A program made the translations under genes and the position numbers. A stretch of DNA of 64,000 nucleotides from positions 682,001 through 746,000 of the forward strand of contig JARFVT010000013.1 in assembly GCA_036677425.1 (NCBI GenBank), in the 5' to 3' direction. Below are positions 36,385-44,661 of the stretch, piece by piece; within the stretch, counting starts at the first letter, position 1, and each line of letters begins with the position of its first letter. The notes under the pieces are model-generated. The model made no database searches, was not told the DNA's origin, and was given only the letters and a program-made list of their open reading frames with translations. The stretch is from JARFVT01 sp036677425. Its GTDB lineage: Bacteria; Pseudomonadota; Alphaproteobacteria; UBA8366; Aestuariispiraceae.

Positions 36385-36990
36385 ATGAGCAATAATATTA
36401 AGTTTATTCTGGCCTCTGCCAGCCCAAGGCGGGTCGATCTTTTGGCGCAAATTGGCATTAAGCCAGATATCATTGATGCAGCAAATATTGATGAAAACCC
36501 AAAAATTGATGAAACACCACGGCAATTGGCATTGCGTCTTGGTTTGGGTAAATGTCAGGAAATTGCCCAAAAAATCACATCGGATCATCCATCTTCGATA
36601 ATACTTGCCGCCGATACAGTGGTGGCAATTGGCAGGCGTATATTGCCAAAAGCAGATAATATTACGCAAGCCAAGCAATGTTTATCAAAATTATCAGGTC
36701 GAAGGCATCAAGTCTATACGGGTTTTGCCATCAAGGATCAAAATAATAAAATATATAATCATGTGGTGAAAACAATTGTTAGTTTTAAACGCTTGAGCGA
36801 GCTTGAGATAACGGCATATCTTAACAGCAATGAATGGCAAGGCAAGGCAGGTGGATATGCTATACAAGGCTTGGCAGCGGCCTATATTTGTAATATTCAT
36901 GGATCATACAGCAATATTGTCGGCTTGCCATTATTTGAAATATCGCAAATCCTGCATGGAATTAATTTTAAAGGTTTAAAATCATTATGA
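36385..36990 (+). CDS. maf: Maf/YceF nucleoside triphosphate pyrophosphatase
   Basis: Maf proteins hydrolyse non-canonical or methylated nucleoside triphosphates (house cleaning) and may affect septum formation. The 201-residue product has the N-terminal LASASPRRVDLL (about residues 9-20), the ADTVV motif with catalytic Asp (about 75-79), the GRRHQVYTGFA segment and GKAGGYAIQG (about 154-163). The frame ends with an ATGA overlap onto the RNase G-like gene. Confidence 0.94.
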   Translation: MSNNIKFILASASPRRVDLLAQIGIKPDIIDAANIDENPKIDETPRQLALRLGLGKCQEIAQKITSDHPSSIILAADTVVAIGRRILPKADNITQAKQCLSKLSGRRHQVYTGFAIKDQNNKIYNHVVKTIVSFKRLSELEITAYLNSNEWQGKAGGYAIQGLAAAYICNIHGSYSNIVGLPLFEISQILHGINFKGLKSL

Positions 36991-38405
36991 ATAAAAATAA
37001 TAATGACAATTATAATGATATTTATGTGGAAATATCACCAGCGGAACAAAGAATAGCAACAGTTGATAGCGATGGATTGTTAAATCATTTTGCCATCGAG
37101 CGTATGGGTAACATATCATTAGTTGGAGGAATTTATCTTGGGCTGGTTCGGCGGATGGAAAAATCTATGTCGGCAGCATTTGTTGATATTGGCCTTGGCG
37201 AAAATGGCATGATTAATAATGCCAAAACCCTGCATGAAGGCCAATGGTTGATTGTCCAAGTAACAAAAGATGCCCATGATAACAAGGGCGTTACATTAAG
37301 CAAAAATATAATATTATTAGGACGCTATTTAGGCTATAACCCATCAAGGAATGATATTAATTGGGCAAGATCAATTGGTAAAGGCAAGGCACGTGCCGAA
37401 CTTGAAACTATATTATCTGATATAAGCAAAAATGATGATATTGACATGCAGGGTTATGCAATTAGAACCGCTGCAACAACGGTTGATGCCACCATATTAA
37501 TCGCCGAATTTAACCGACTTCACGATAAATGGAATGCCATTAAGATGGCAGCAAAAACCCATAAACCACGTTTACTGGTTACGCCAATATCAATGGTTGA
37601 AAAAATATTGCGTGATGGTGATAAACAAACAAGATTGGCGATTGATGATCGGCAAATGCATTTACAATTAAAAAAACTTATCGCCAAAGAAATGCCAGAC
37701 CAAAAGCATAATCTGGCTTTTTATGATGCAAGCAATGTTCAAGGGTTATTTGAAGAAGCGGGCATCGATGAACAATTGGAAGATGCATTGTCTGTCATTA
37801 TTGAATTATCTGGCGGCGGCTCGTTAATATTTGAACATACCCACGCAATGCATGTTATTGACGTTAATATGGGCAAAGGAAGCCGTCATGGCGATGATGC
37901 AATTTTTAAGGTCAATGTAATTGCCGCCAAAGAAATATGTCGGCAAATTTCCTTACGTAATTTAGCAGGCTTAATCGTCATTGATTTTATTTCCATGAAA
38001 AATAAGGGACGAGCTAAAAAAATTGTTGAAATAATGCGGGCAAATATCAAACGAATGGATATTAATAAAGATAACCGCCATACTGATATTTTGGGTTTAA
38101 CTTCCGCAGGGTTGATTGAAATAACTAGACAACGTCAAGGATTAGCACTGAACGAGCAAATGTTAAAAATATTATTGCCGCAAACTATACCGCATCCATT
38201 GGCACAAGGGGCCGCAATATTACGCGCAGCAATAAAGCTTAAAGGGGCTGGCATTCCTGTTGCCTATGGCTCAACCTTGGTGATAGAGGGCTTAAAAGGC
38301 GCATTAGCAAGCGCATTAGATGAAACATCAAGACGCTTAGGGCAGCAATTAATCTTGCGGTTGGGTGAAGATATCACACCGCCAATTGTCGAAATGGAAA
38401 TATAA
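36987..38405 (+). CDS. rng: Ribonuclease E/G family protein (RNase G-like)
   Basis: RNase G-type enzymes cleave AU-rich single-stranded RNA and take part in 16S rRNA 5' maturation and mRNA turnover. The 472-residue protein has an S1 domain (about residues 36-115, NISLVGGIYLGLVRRMEKSMSAAFVDIGLGENG), the 5' sensor and catalytic DNase I-like region with IDVNMGKGS (about 290-298) and IVIDFISM (about 331-338), then RQRQGLALNEQ. It is shorter and more divergent than RNase E, and I see no clear Zn-link CxxC. It lies between maf and yacG, the conserved alphaproteobacterial order. Confidence 0.9.
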   Translation: MNKNNNDNYNDIYVEISPAEQRIATVDSDGLLNHFAIERMGNISLVGGIYLGLVRRMEKSMSAAFVDIGLGENGMINNAKTLHEGQWLIVQVTKDAHDNKGVTLSKNIILLGRYLGYNPSRNDINWARSIGKGKARAELETILSDISKNDDIDMQGYAIRTAATTVDATILIAEFNRLHDKWNAIKMAAKTHKPRLLVTPISMVEKILRDGDKQTRLAIDDRQMHLQLKKLIAKEMPDQKHNLAFYDASNVQGLFEEAGIDEQLEDALSVIIELSGGGSLIFEHTHAMHVIDVNMGKGSRHGDDAIFKVNVIAAKEICRQISLRNLAGLIVIDFISMKNKGRAKKIVEIMRANIKRMDINKDNRHTDILGLTSAGLIEITRQRQGLALNEQMLKILLPQTIPHPLAQGAAILRAAIKLKGAGIPVAYGSTLVIEGLKGALASALDETSRRLGQQLILRLGEDITPPIVEMEI

Positions 38406-38427
38406 AATAATATAGGATTTTATAGTA

Positions 38428-38634
38428 ATGGCAAATATCGTTGAAGAAAATTCAGGCTCTATAAAAAAATGTGTCATATGCAAAAAGACAATGATTAAAA
38501 AATATCGACCATTTTGTTCAAAAAGATGTTCAGATGTGGATTTAAACCGCTGGTTCGGTGAAAATTATCATATTCCATCCAATGAAATCGATGTTGTGAA
38601 TGATATATATGACGATGATAACAGCGAATATTAA
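38428..38634 (+). CDS. yacG: DNA gyrase inhibitor YacG, zinc-binding
   Basis: YacG is a small zinc-finger protein that in E. coli binds GyrB and inhibits gyrase. The 68-residue product has CxxC at CVIC (about residues 17-20) and C..RC at PFCSKRCSDVDLNRWF (about 29-44), giving the four ligands. The helix DLNRWFGENYHIP is the family signature. An acidic tail follows. It has a purine-rich site 8 bp before the ATG and ends this gene cluster. Confidence 0.92.
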   Translation: MANIVEENSGSIKKCVICKKTMIKKYRPFCSKRCSDVDLNRWFGENYHIPSNEIDVVNDIYDDDNSEY

Positions 38635-38779
38635 TGTAAATTAAAATAATTACAAAAAAAATACATTTTTATTAACTTGCTACTGGACATAAGGGGTAAA
38701 ATTCTCTAAATAATCCTCACCGATAGGAAGTTTATTGATAAGTTATTTAATAATTTATCATTTTTATACGCTTTCATGT

Positions 38780-38855
38780 GCCCAGATAGCTCAGTCGGTA
38801 GAGCAAGGGACTGAAAATCCCTGTGTCGGTGGTTCGATTCCGCCCTTGGGCACCA
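38780..38855 (+). tRNA. tRNA-Phe (anticodon GAA)
   Basis: The 76-base cloverleaf has acceptor GCCCAGA/CTTGGGC, a GGGA/TCCC anticodon stem with loop CTGAAAA (GAA), a GGTGG TTCGATT CCGCC T-arm and an encoded CCA. The last acceptor pair (positions 7 and 66) is an A-C mismatch and the one before it a G-T pair. Confidence 0.95.
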
Positions 38856-39153
38856 AAAACTCATATTTCACTTGGCAGCCTCCAAATGCTTTCAAACAAA
38901 TTGTTATTTGAATTAAGCTAGAGTTCTGCCCATCTTTGTGAAGAAATATAGAGTGATGTAGCCCCATAAGTTCGGACAGTGTGTTAAGGTAGCGCGCCAT
39001 ATGCTTTTACATAGCCCGCCACATGGTTTTACATAAAATATTTTCCGTAAATAATCTCATTTGCTGTAATTATAGCAAATATTGACATATTATTTATATA
39101 TAGATACGATTTTGGTATGATTAATAAAAGAAGTCGTAATGTCTGGGCTTGTT
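38856..39153. other. Intergenic region between tRNA-Phe and the insertion sequence
   Basis: These 298 bp have no convincing gene. They contain short matches reminiscent of mobile-element DNA but no terminal repeat I could pair. Confidence 0.35.
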
Positions 39154-39645
39154 GTACCTGTCACGGTTTAGTTCCGCTCAGGCATCTCATTTAAGCAGCT
39201 ATTTGTTCAAAAGCCCCAAAGATAACTAAATGGGACTTTTCCAACCTAGCGCAGAATGTTTCCATTGCTGCATTGTCATAACAATTTCCCTTTCCTGACA
39301 TGGATATTTTAAAGCCAAATTTCCGTAACAACTTCTGATAATCATGGCTGCAATATTGGCTTCCATGATCATTGTGTTGCGGGTTCTGATTACAGATATA
39401 TTGTTCTGGCGCATTAACCTGCCAACAGGGCGATGCCCGATCTGCAAACCAAGTTCTTTTAATTCGGCAGTCATTCATAATTTTACACAAGCGTTCAATG
39501 GGTAATTTGCCTGTGCGTTAAACCATTTGTCAGTGCAACGCGCATAACTTCTTGTTTAAATTCTAGTGTAACTTTGCTTCCCATTTATTTTCTCCTTTGT
39601 GATAATATATATCTCATTAGAGCGGAACTAAACCGTGACAGGTCC
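39154..39645 (-). mobile_element. Internally deleted IS3-family insertion sequence
   Basis: A 25-bp terminal inverted repeat matches at 24 of 25 positions: left end 39154-39178, right end 39621-39645 (AGCGGAACTAAACCGTGACAGGTCC read inward on plus). The total is only 492 bp, less than half the usual IS3 length. It carries the N-terminus of OrfA fused by deletion to parts of OrfB. The ends look functional, so it could be mobilised by a full copy elsewhere. Confidence 0.85.
39191..39584 (-). pseudogene. IS3-family transposase remnant
   Basis: From an ATG at 39584, OrfA begins MGSKVTLEFKQEVMRVAL, and stops after about 28 residues. The remaining minus-strand frames (39191-39490 and the offset 39226-39474) hold OrfB pieces. 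One is an N-terminal stretch resembling RLCKIM then a frame-shifted ELGLQIGHRPVGRLM. The other is the DDE-domain end with HGSQYCSHDYQKLL..FGFKISMSGKGNCYDNA.(M)ETF, including the last Glu of the catalytic triad. The central catalytic region is deleted and the protein cannot be functional. Confidence 0.85.
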
Positions 39646-39655
39646 AATTGTTTAA

Positions 39656-40366
39656 ATGACAATCTATTACCCAATTTTCCCAAAGCAAGCAGATTTGCTA
39701 ATTACTGGTGGTCACGTTCTTTGTATGGACGAAGGTTATTTAGACTTTAAAAATGGTGCAATAACGGTGACTGACGGCAGAATTACCGTAGTCAATGATG
39801 CAACTGCTGCTGGTTAAGTACAGGCAAAAGAAACCATTAACGCAAAAGGCATGCTTGTAGTTCCTGTTTCTCGTTGCCCACATTGTTAACTTGGGCAGAT
39901 AAAATTAATGCCGCGCATGCGTTCATTGAAAAAGATCGAGCCAATGATGACGTAGAATTGATGATCATGCCACATTCATGTTATATTCTTGATGATGGAG
40001 CGTCTAGCGGCAATGATCTTGATTTGTGGAAAAGCGTCGACATGCTAGTTACCTAAATACCTTAAGCACTGGATATCCCAAAAACCTACCTGCTCGTGCA
40101 TTTTTGCAATGGGCGCACGCGAAGGCGCAAAGTCATTAGGATTGGGAGATGAAATTGGTACGCTTGAAACGGGTAAACGGGCTGATATCACAATAATTGA
40201 TATGACCGCGTTACATCTTACACCCTCATATGATGCTTACTCATCATTGGCTTATTCGGTAGGCCGCGTCTTTTCTCTTATCCATAGCAAGAATATTACC
40301 TCCGCAGAACTGATTAAATTAATGGTTCTGAGCCTAGGTATAATTTACTCAAGGCCAACCTTATAG
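39656..40366 (+). pseudogene. Amidohydrolase (SAH/MTA deaminase-like) pseudogene
   Basis: The first 57 codons encode an amidohydrolase N-terminus (ADLLITGGHVLCMDEGYLDF, then GAITVTDGRI). A TAA interrupts it before VQAKETINAKGMLVVP. The metal-binding core is deleted. Later fragments match the family's C-terminal end: GASSGNDLDLWKSVDMLVT, and GAREGAKSLGLGDEIGTLETGKRADITIIDM at about 40109-40200. By family this was a metal-dependent deaminase such as S-adenosylhomocysteine/5'-methylthioadenosine deaminase. Multiple stops, shifts and a large deletion show long decay. It lies directly next to the insertion sequence. Confidence 0.8.
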
Positions 40367-40369
40367 GGG

Positions 40370-40560
40370 GGGCGTCGGGGTTGATTAACTTTGCCCATGG
40401 GGAATTAATGACCAGCGGGATATGTAGTTATGGCCTGTGGGGCAGCCGAAGTTATTTTTGCCTTTTCAATTATTTTTATAATAGCGGCATCTATTTTAAC
40501 GGCTATTTTTGTTACGTCTGTGGCCTTGCATGCCCAATTCATCCATTTCTAATTGTTCCT
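40370..40560 (+). pseudogene. Branched-chain amino acid ABC permease (LivH-like) fragment
   Basis: A short piece reads GLINFAHGELMTSG, the signature of LivH-type permeases (INFAHGE). One base shift then continues as a hydrophobic segment (VVMACGAAEVIFAFSIIFIIAASIL). No more of the gene is present. The fragment runs into and overlaps the 3' end of the convergent fliJ frame, so a deletion joined the two. Confidence 0.65.
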
Positions 40561-40942
40561 TATGGTTAATTTTTCTCATTATTTCGGCTTGTTGATTATC
40601 GTAAGATATTTCCATTTTTTTATATTCGCCAAATGCCACGGCTAAATTATCACGCGCATTTTCCAATTGGGGTTTTAATTCAGTTAAAAATAATTGTAAG
40701 CCTGCAATTTTTTTTGCCACCATTGTTGCAAAATTTCCATATGATTGCGCTATTCCAATATCTGTATCTTTATTGATATTTTTTGCTTCACGAATAAGTT
40801 CATTTTCTAGTTCTGATATGGCAATATTTGTTGCATCTTCTTGATCTTGCAATATTTTTAAAGCGCGGCGCATTTCATCAAGCTCAAAGCTAGTTAATTT
40901 AACAAGGCTGTTTAATGGATCGCTCATATTGATTTTACTCAT
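40496..40942 (-). CDS. fliJ: Flagellar export chaperone-like protein FliJ
   Basis: FliJ is a small coiled-coil protein that sits in the flagellar export ATPase ring and promotes engagement of the export gate. The 148-residue product is almost wholly helical and charged (LTSFELDEMRRALKILQDQEDATNIAIS..., then LENARDNLAVAFGEYKKMEISYDN), as expected. It begins 9 bp after the fliI stop. The last residues (GHRRNKNSR) come from sequence overlapping the LivH fragment, so its original C-terminus may have been replaced. The start could also be the Met at residue 6. Confidence 0.8.
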   Translation of the reverse strand: MSKINMSDPLNSLVKLTSFELDEMRRALKILQDQEDATNIAISELENELIREAKNINKDTDIGIAQSYGNFATMVAKKIAGLQLFLTELKPQLENARDNLAVAFGEYKKMEISYDNQQAEIMRKINHKEQLEMDELGMQGHRRNKNSR

Positions 40943-40951
40943 AGATGGTTA

Positions 40952-42286
40952 TTATGGATATTCTATTTCTAAAATTTCAGCTAATTTACTATAACCTTCT
41001 TCCAATGTGGATCGATCATTGATTTTTTGGCTTAAGAAATCTTCGATTAATGGGTTATAATGGATTGCTTCATCAACCAATTTATCTGATCCTTTTTTAT
41101 ATGCGCCTAGTCTGATTAATTCCGCCATATCGTCATAAGCAGATATTAATTTCCTTGCGCGGTTAACTATTTCATTTTGTTTATCCGTATTACATTTTGG
41201 CATGCTACGCGATACACTACGTAAAATATTAACAGCGGGATAACGATTGCGTTGAGCAATTTGGCGTTCCAGCACGATATGACCGTCTAAAATACCGCGC
41301 ACCGCATCGGAAATTGGTTCGTTATGGTCATCGCCTTCGACTAATACGGTAAAAAGACCTGTTATACTGCCATTATCGCCAATGCCGGGCCCAGCGCGTT
41401 CTAATAAACGTGGTAATTCTGAAAAAACAGTGGGGGTATAGCCTTTGGTAGCGGGTGGTTCGCCAACGCTTAGACCAATTTCACGTTGTGCCATGGCAAA
41501 TCTTGTTACTGAATCCATTAAACATAAAACATCATTGCCGCGATCACGAAAATATTCCGCCACCGCCATTGTCATATAGGCCGCTTCACGGCGCATTAAT
41601 GGTGATTCATCGGATGTTGCGACGATGACAACGCTTCTTGCTAGGCCTTCTTCGCCTAAATCATCTTGGATGAATTCTTGAACCTCGCGCGCGCGTTCGC
41701 CAATGAGGCCGATTATAATAACTGGTGTTGAGCAATATCGCGATAACATCGACATTAAAATTGACTTGCCAACGCCAGAACCAGCAAATATACCCATGCG
41801 TTGGCCACTGCAACAGCTAAGAAAAGTGTTTAATGCCTGAATTCCTAAATCAATTTTACCACCAATGCGGTTTCTTTTATTGGCTGGCGGTGGATTGTTT
41901 CTAACATTATAAGAAATATTGCCCTTTGGTAATGGTCCTTTGCCATCTATTTCTTCGCCAAAAGCATTAATCACCCTGCCTAACCAATTTTTTGTTGGCT
42001 TTATAACGGCATCGCTTGAAATTATTTCAGCCCTACCGCCAAGTGCAACCCCATCAAGGGTATCATAGGGTAATGCCAATGCCGCTGATTTTTTGAAACC
42101 AACAATTTCACAGATAATTTTTTTATTACGTTTATTTTCTAATAAACATCTATCGCCGATTGCTAAATACCCATGCACGCCAGATATTTCTACCAACATA
42201 CCTTGGATAGCAGTGATCTTACCGCATATATTAGACGGGTAAATTTGATCGATATTATTTTTTAAGGCTTCAAGTATTTTGCTCAT
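40952..42286 (-). CDS. fliI: Flagellum-specific ATPase FliI
   Basis: FliI is the F1-beta-like ATPase that unfolds and delivers export substrates to the flagellar type III apparatus. The 444-residue protein has Walker A GIFAGSGVGKS (about residues 165-175), the GLIGERAREVQEF segment (about 192-204), Walker B VLCLMDSVTRFA (about 252-263), the SVGEPPATKGYTPTVF region and a normal C-terminal domain. It is upstream of fliJ in a two-gene unit and divergent from ctrA. Confidence 0.96.
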   Translation of the reverse strand: MSKILEALKNNIDQIYPSNICGKITAIQGMLVEISGVHGYLAIGDRCLLENKRNKKIICEIVGFKKSAALALPYDTLDGVALGGRAEIISSDAVIKPTKNWLGRVINAFGEEIDGKGPLPKGNISYNVRNNPPPANKRNRIGGKIDLGIQALNTFLSCCSGQRMGIFAGSGVGKSILMSMLSRYCSTPVIIIGLIGERAREVQEFIQDDLGEEGLARSVVIVATSDESPLMRREAAYMTMAVAEYFRDRGNDVLCLMDSVTRFAMAQREIGLSVGEPPATKGYTPTVFSELPRLLERAGPGIGDNGSITGLFTVLVEGDDHNEPISDAVRGILDGHIVLERQIAQRNRYPAVNILRSVSRSMPKCNTDKQNEIVNRARKLISAYDDMAELIRLGAYKKGSDKLVDEAIHYNPLIEDFLSQKINDRSTLEEGYSKLAEILEIEYP

Positions 42287-42477
42287 GAAAACAGCTATTA
42301 ATAGTTTTTATATAAATAGTGGTTATATTTTGAAAATTATAAGCCACACTTAAAAGAAGAAGTAATTTATTGTTTACTACTATATGTAATAATGTATAGT
42401 ATAACATAAGTTTATAACAATAATACCATTATGCCAAATAATATATTTTTAACTATTTTTAACAATGGAGAGTATTT

Positions 42478-43182
42478 ATGAGAGTTTTACTTGTTGAAGA
42501 CGATAAAACCACTGTACAGAACATTGAATTAACCTTGAAATCAGAAGGTTTCATTATTGACACCGCCGCCCTTGGTGAAGATGGTCTTTAAATTGGAAAA
42601 TTTTATGATTATTACTTGATATTGCTTGATATCATGTTGCCAGATATTGATGGATATGAAGTTTTACGCCGTTTGCGCGATGCACGTATTAATACACCAA
42701 TACTTATTCTTTCAGGATTAATAGAGGTTGAAGATAAATTAAAGGCTTTAGGTTTTGGTGCTGATGATTATTTAACTAAACCATATGATAATCGTGAATT
42801 AATGGCAAGAATTCAGGCAATAGTACGCCGGTCAAAAGGCCATTCACAATCATGTATAACCACTGGTAATTTAACAGTTAACCTTGATTCTAGGTCAGTT
42901 GAAATAAATAATTGCCCCGTACATTTAACTGGAAAGGAATATGGTATTTTAGAATTATTGACATTGCGTAAAGGAACAACCTTGACAAAAGAAATGTTTT
43001 TAAACCATTTATATGGCGGCATGGATGAACCCGAAGCCAAGATAATTGATGTCTTTGTTTGTAAATTACGTAAAAAATTAATTGAAGCAGCCGATGGTGA
43101 TAATTATGTCGAGACAGTATGGGGACGCGGTTATGTTCTGCGCGACCCGACAGAAGGCAAAGTTCATAAAATTAGTGCATAA
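42478..43182 (+). pseudogene. ctrA: CtrA cell-cycle response regulator with an in-frame stop at codon 38
   Basis: CtrA is the master regulator of cell cycle and flagellar genes in alphaproteobacteria. The frame from 42478 (GGAGAG ribosome site, MRVLLVEDD) encodes a textbook OmpR-type regulator: acidic pocket at residues 8-9, phosphoacceptor Asp in LILLDIMLPD, Lys in TKPYD, and a winged helix with LTGKEYGILELLTLRKGTTLTKEMFLNHLYGGMDEPEAKIIDVFVCKLRKK and ETVWGRGYVLRDP. However, codon 38 is TAA (42589-42591), between GEDGL and IGKFYDYY. No frame change is involved; one substitution (for example from GAA) would explain it. A downstream ATG at 42616 would give a product missing the acidic pocket. 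CtrA may be lost, readthrough-dependent, or the base miscalled. Confidence 0.85.
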
Positions 43183-43228
43183 TGATTATAACTAACTGGT
43201 CAGTAATTAAATATATTATTGACCAGCT

Positions 43229-43711
43229 TTAGTCATCGCGCATAGTGCGTTCAGCCCGTTCATGACGTTCTTGTGCTTCAAGTGATAATGTGGCTATTGG
43301 TCTGGCTTCAAGCCGTTTTAATGAAATTGGCTCATCTGTTTCTTCACAATATCCATAACAACCATTACTGATACGCATAATAGCTGCGTCAATTTTTGAA
43401 ATTAATTTACGTTCACGGTCTCTTGTACGTAATTCAATGGCACGGTCAGTTTCCATACTGGCGCGGTCATTTAAATCAGGCTGTGATAGATTTTCTTCTT
43501 GCATGCTGCTAAGCGTATCAGAAGATTCTTGTAATAACTCTAAACGCCAGCTAAGCAATCGTTGCTTGAAAAATTCAAGCTGTAGTGGGTTCATAAATTT
43601 TTCTGTATCATCTGGGGTATAGTCAGGTGGCAATAAAGATGATGCAATATTTGTTTCTGTAAATATTTCAGATGAATTCTCTATAATGTTAGGATTCTGA
43701 TCTCTAGGCAT
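43229..43711 (-). CDS. dksA: RNA polymerase-binding transcription factor DksA
   Basis: DksA binds in the RNA polymerase secondary channel and, with ppGpp, adjusts transcription to nutrient state. The 160-residue protein has a long coiled coil (about residues 40-105) with the (M..)ASMETDRAIELRTRDRERKLISKID stretch. The C-terminal zinc region GCYGYCEETDEPISLKRLEARP (about 116-137) has only the first two Cys of the usual four, as common in alphaproteobacterial DksA. The longer start at 43741 is disfavoured: GGGGG lies 4-8 bp before the ATG at 43711. Confidence 0.92.
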   Translation of the reverse strand: MPRDQNPNIIENSSEIFTETNIASSLLPPDYTPDDTEKFMNPLQLEFFKQRLLSWRLELLQESSDTLSSMQEENLSQPDLNDRASMETDRAIELRTRDRERKLISKIDAAIMRISNGCYGYCEETDEPISLKRLEARPIATLSLEAQERHERAERTMRDD

Positions 43712-43847
43712 ACAACCCCCAAATATAAATAATTTAACCAATCAATATCATATGTGAACAGGCTATATTCTGCATTGGCAAATAAAACAATGGTTTTTTT
43801 TAAAAATAAATAATTTATTATGTTTCACTGACTAAATAACATCAATT

Positions 43848-44327
43848 CTATCTTATTTTATATTGAAGTTTAGTTAATTCCACCAGTGATCGCATTTCAA
43901 TTTCATTTAGAATATTAATTAGCTTGGGATCAGTTGCATTTTTTTTCAGTTTTGCCAGAAGGTTTGATAAATTTTGTAATTGGCTAGCGGGGATCGTGCC
44001 CAACAGAAAGCCTGTGCGAATATTATCAAGAATATCTAGTAAATCATTGCCCCCTGATTTAGCCATATTATTTTTTAATATATTCGATGTAGTTGCATCA
44101 TCGACGGCTTGAATAGCCAGCAAAGAGTCAAGGCTGCTTAGCATCGTTGTGGCAGCGATATTTTCAATGGATGAGACTTCGGTGGATGTGTTTTCAATTG
44201 ACGATGTATCATTTTTACCACCGCTTGACATAACCGTAGCAAAATCAGCCGTATTTGTACGTTTTGATTTGCCAGTATCTTTATTTTTATTAACTGACTT
44301 GGTTGATCTTGATGTATTTATTTTCAT
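43848..44327 (-). CDS. fliX: Class II flagellar assembly regulator FliX
   Basis: FliX in Caulobacter links completion of early flagellar stages to activation of late genes through FlbD and also aids P-ring assembly. The 159-residue protein has a disordered Ser/Thr/Lys/Asn-rich N-terminal third. A conserved C-terminal part follows from about residue 58 (SSLDSLLAIQAVDDATT, then LLDILDNIRTGFLLGTIP and LINILNEIEMRSLVELTKLQ). It is divergent from flgI, the usual arrangement. A miniature element lies in the shared intergenic region. Confidence 0.88.
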   Translation of the reverse strand: MKINTSRSTKSVNKNKDTGKSKRTNTADFATVMSSGGKNDTSSIENTSTEVSSIENIAATTMLSSLDSLLAIQAVDDATTSNILKNNMAKSGGNDLLDILDNIRTGFLLGTIPASQLQNLSNLLAKLKKNATDPKLINILNEIEMRSLVELTKLQYKIR

Positions 44328-44425
44328 GTTACCAGCCTATGATATTATTTTTAAGTAACCTTAAATCGAAATTTGCTAGATAAATCTATAATTTCAATAT
44401 ATTTTATAATTGTTGATTTTAAAAG

Positions 44426-44440
44426 TTAATATTCAATTAA
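44426..44440. promoter_or_regulatory. Candidate CtrA box between fliX and flgI
   Basis: The sequence TTAA-N7-TTAA matches the CtrA half-site spacing and lies in the divergent fliX/flgI control region. Such matches occur by chance in AT-rich DNA, so support is moderate. Its host genome carries a disrupted ctrA in this window. Confidence 0.35.
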
Positions 44441-44453
44441 TTATATTTTATTA

Positions 44454-44561
44454 GGCTCAGGACCTATTAATTTAATCCGTTCTGCGGTGGTAATATTCTT
44501 GCTATATATAGGGTAAAAGACCTGATAAACAGAATTGCATCAAATTAATGGGTCCTGAGCC
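44454..44561. mobile_element. 108-bp miniature inverted-repeat element, TA-flanked
   Basis: Terminal inverted repeats GGCTCAGGACCTATTAATTT / AAATTAATGGGTCCTGAGCC (one mismatch) bound a 108-bp element with TA on both sides (44452-44453 and 44562-44563), as for IS630/mariner-type target duplications. It shares both ends and the inner AATCCGTTCTGCGG..GTAATATTCTTGCTATATATAGG with the 266-bp element at 50920, and looks like an internal deletion of it. It lies about 100 bp before flgI. Confidence 0.85.
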
Positions 44562-44661
44562 TAGCAATAATTATTAGGCTAATTAAAAACAGGCATGGTT
44601 TTTGCTTCTATATTTTTTAAGAATTATTATTTAAAGATTAGAAAAACTTTAGGAAAACCAA

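Noticed and set aside
36346..36385. Expected infA gene between the phosphatase gene and maf
   Set aside because: Only 38 bp separate the two genes, too little for infA, so it must be elsewhere in the genome.
38791..39000. 69-codon minus-strand frame over tRNA-Phe
   Set aside because: It overlaps the tRNA in antisense and has no recognisable product; a common annotation artefact.
42430..42470. CtrA box upstream of ctrA
   Set aside because: Two TTAAC units occur near 42453, but the spacing between TTAA half-sites is six, not seven, so I do not call it.
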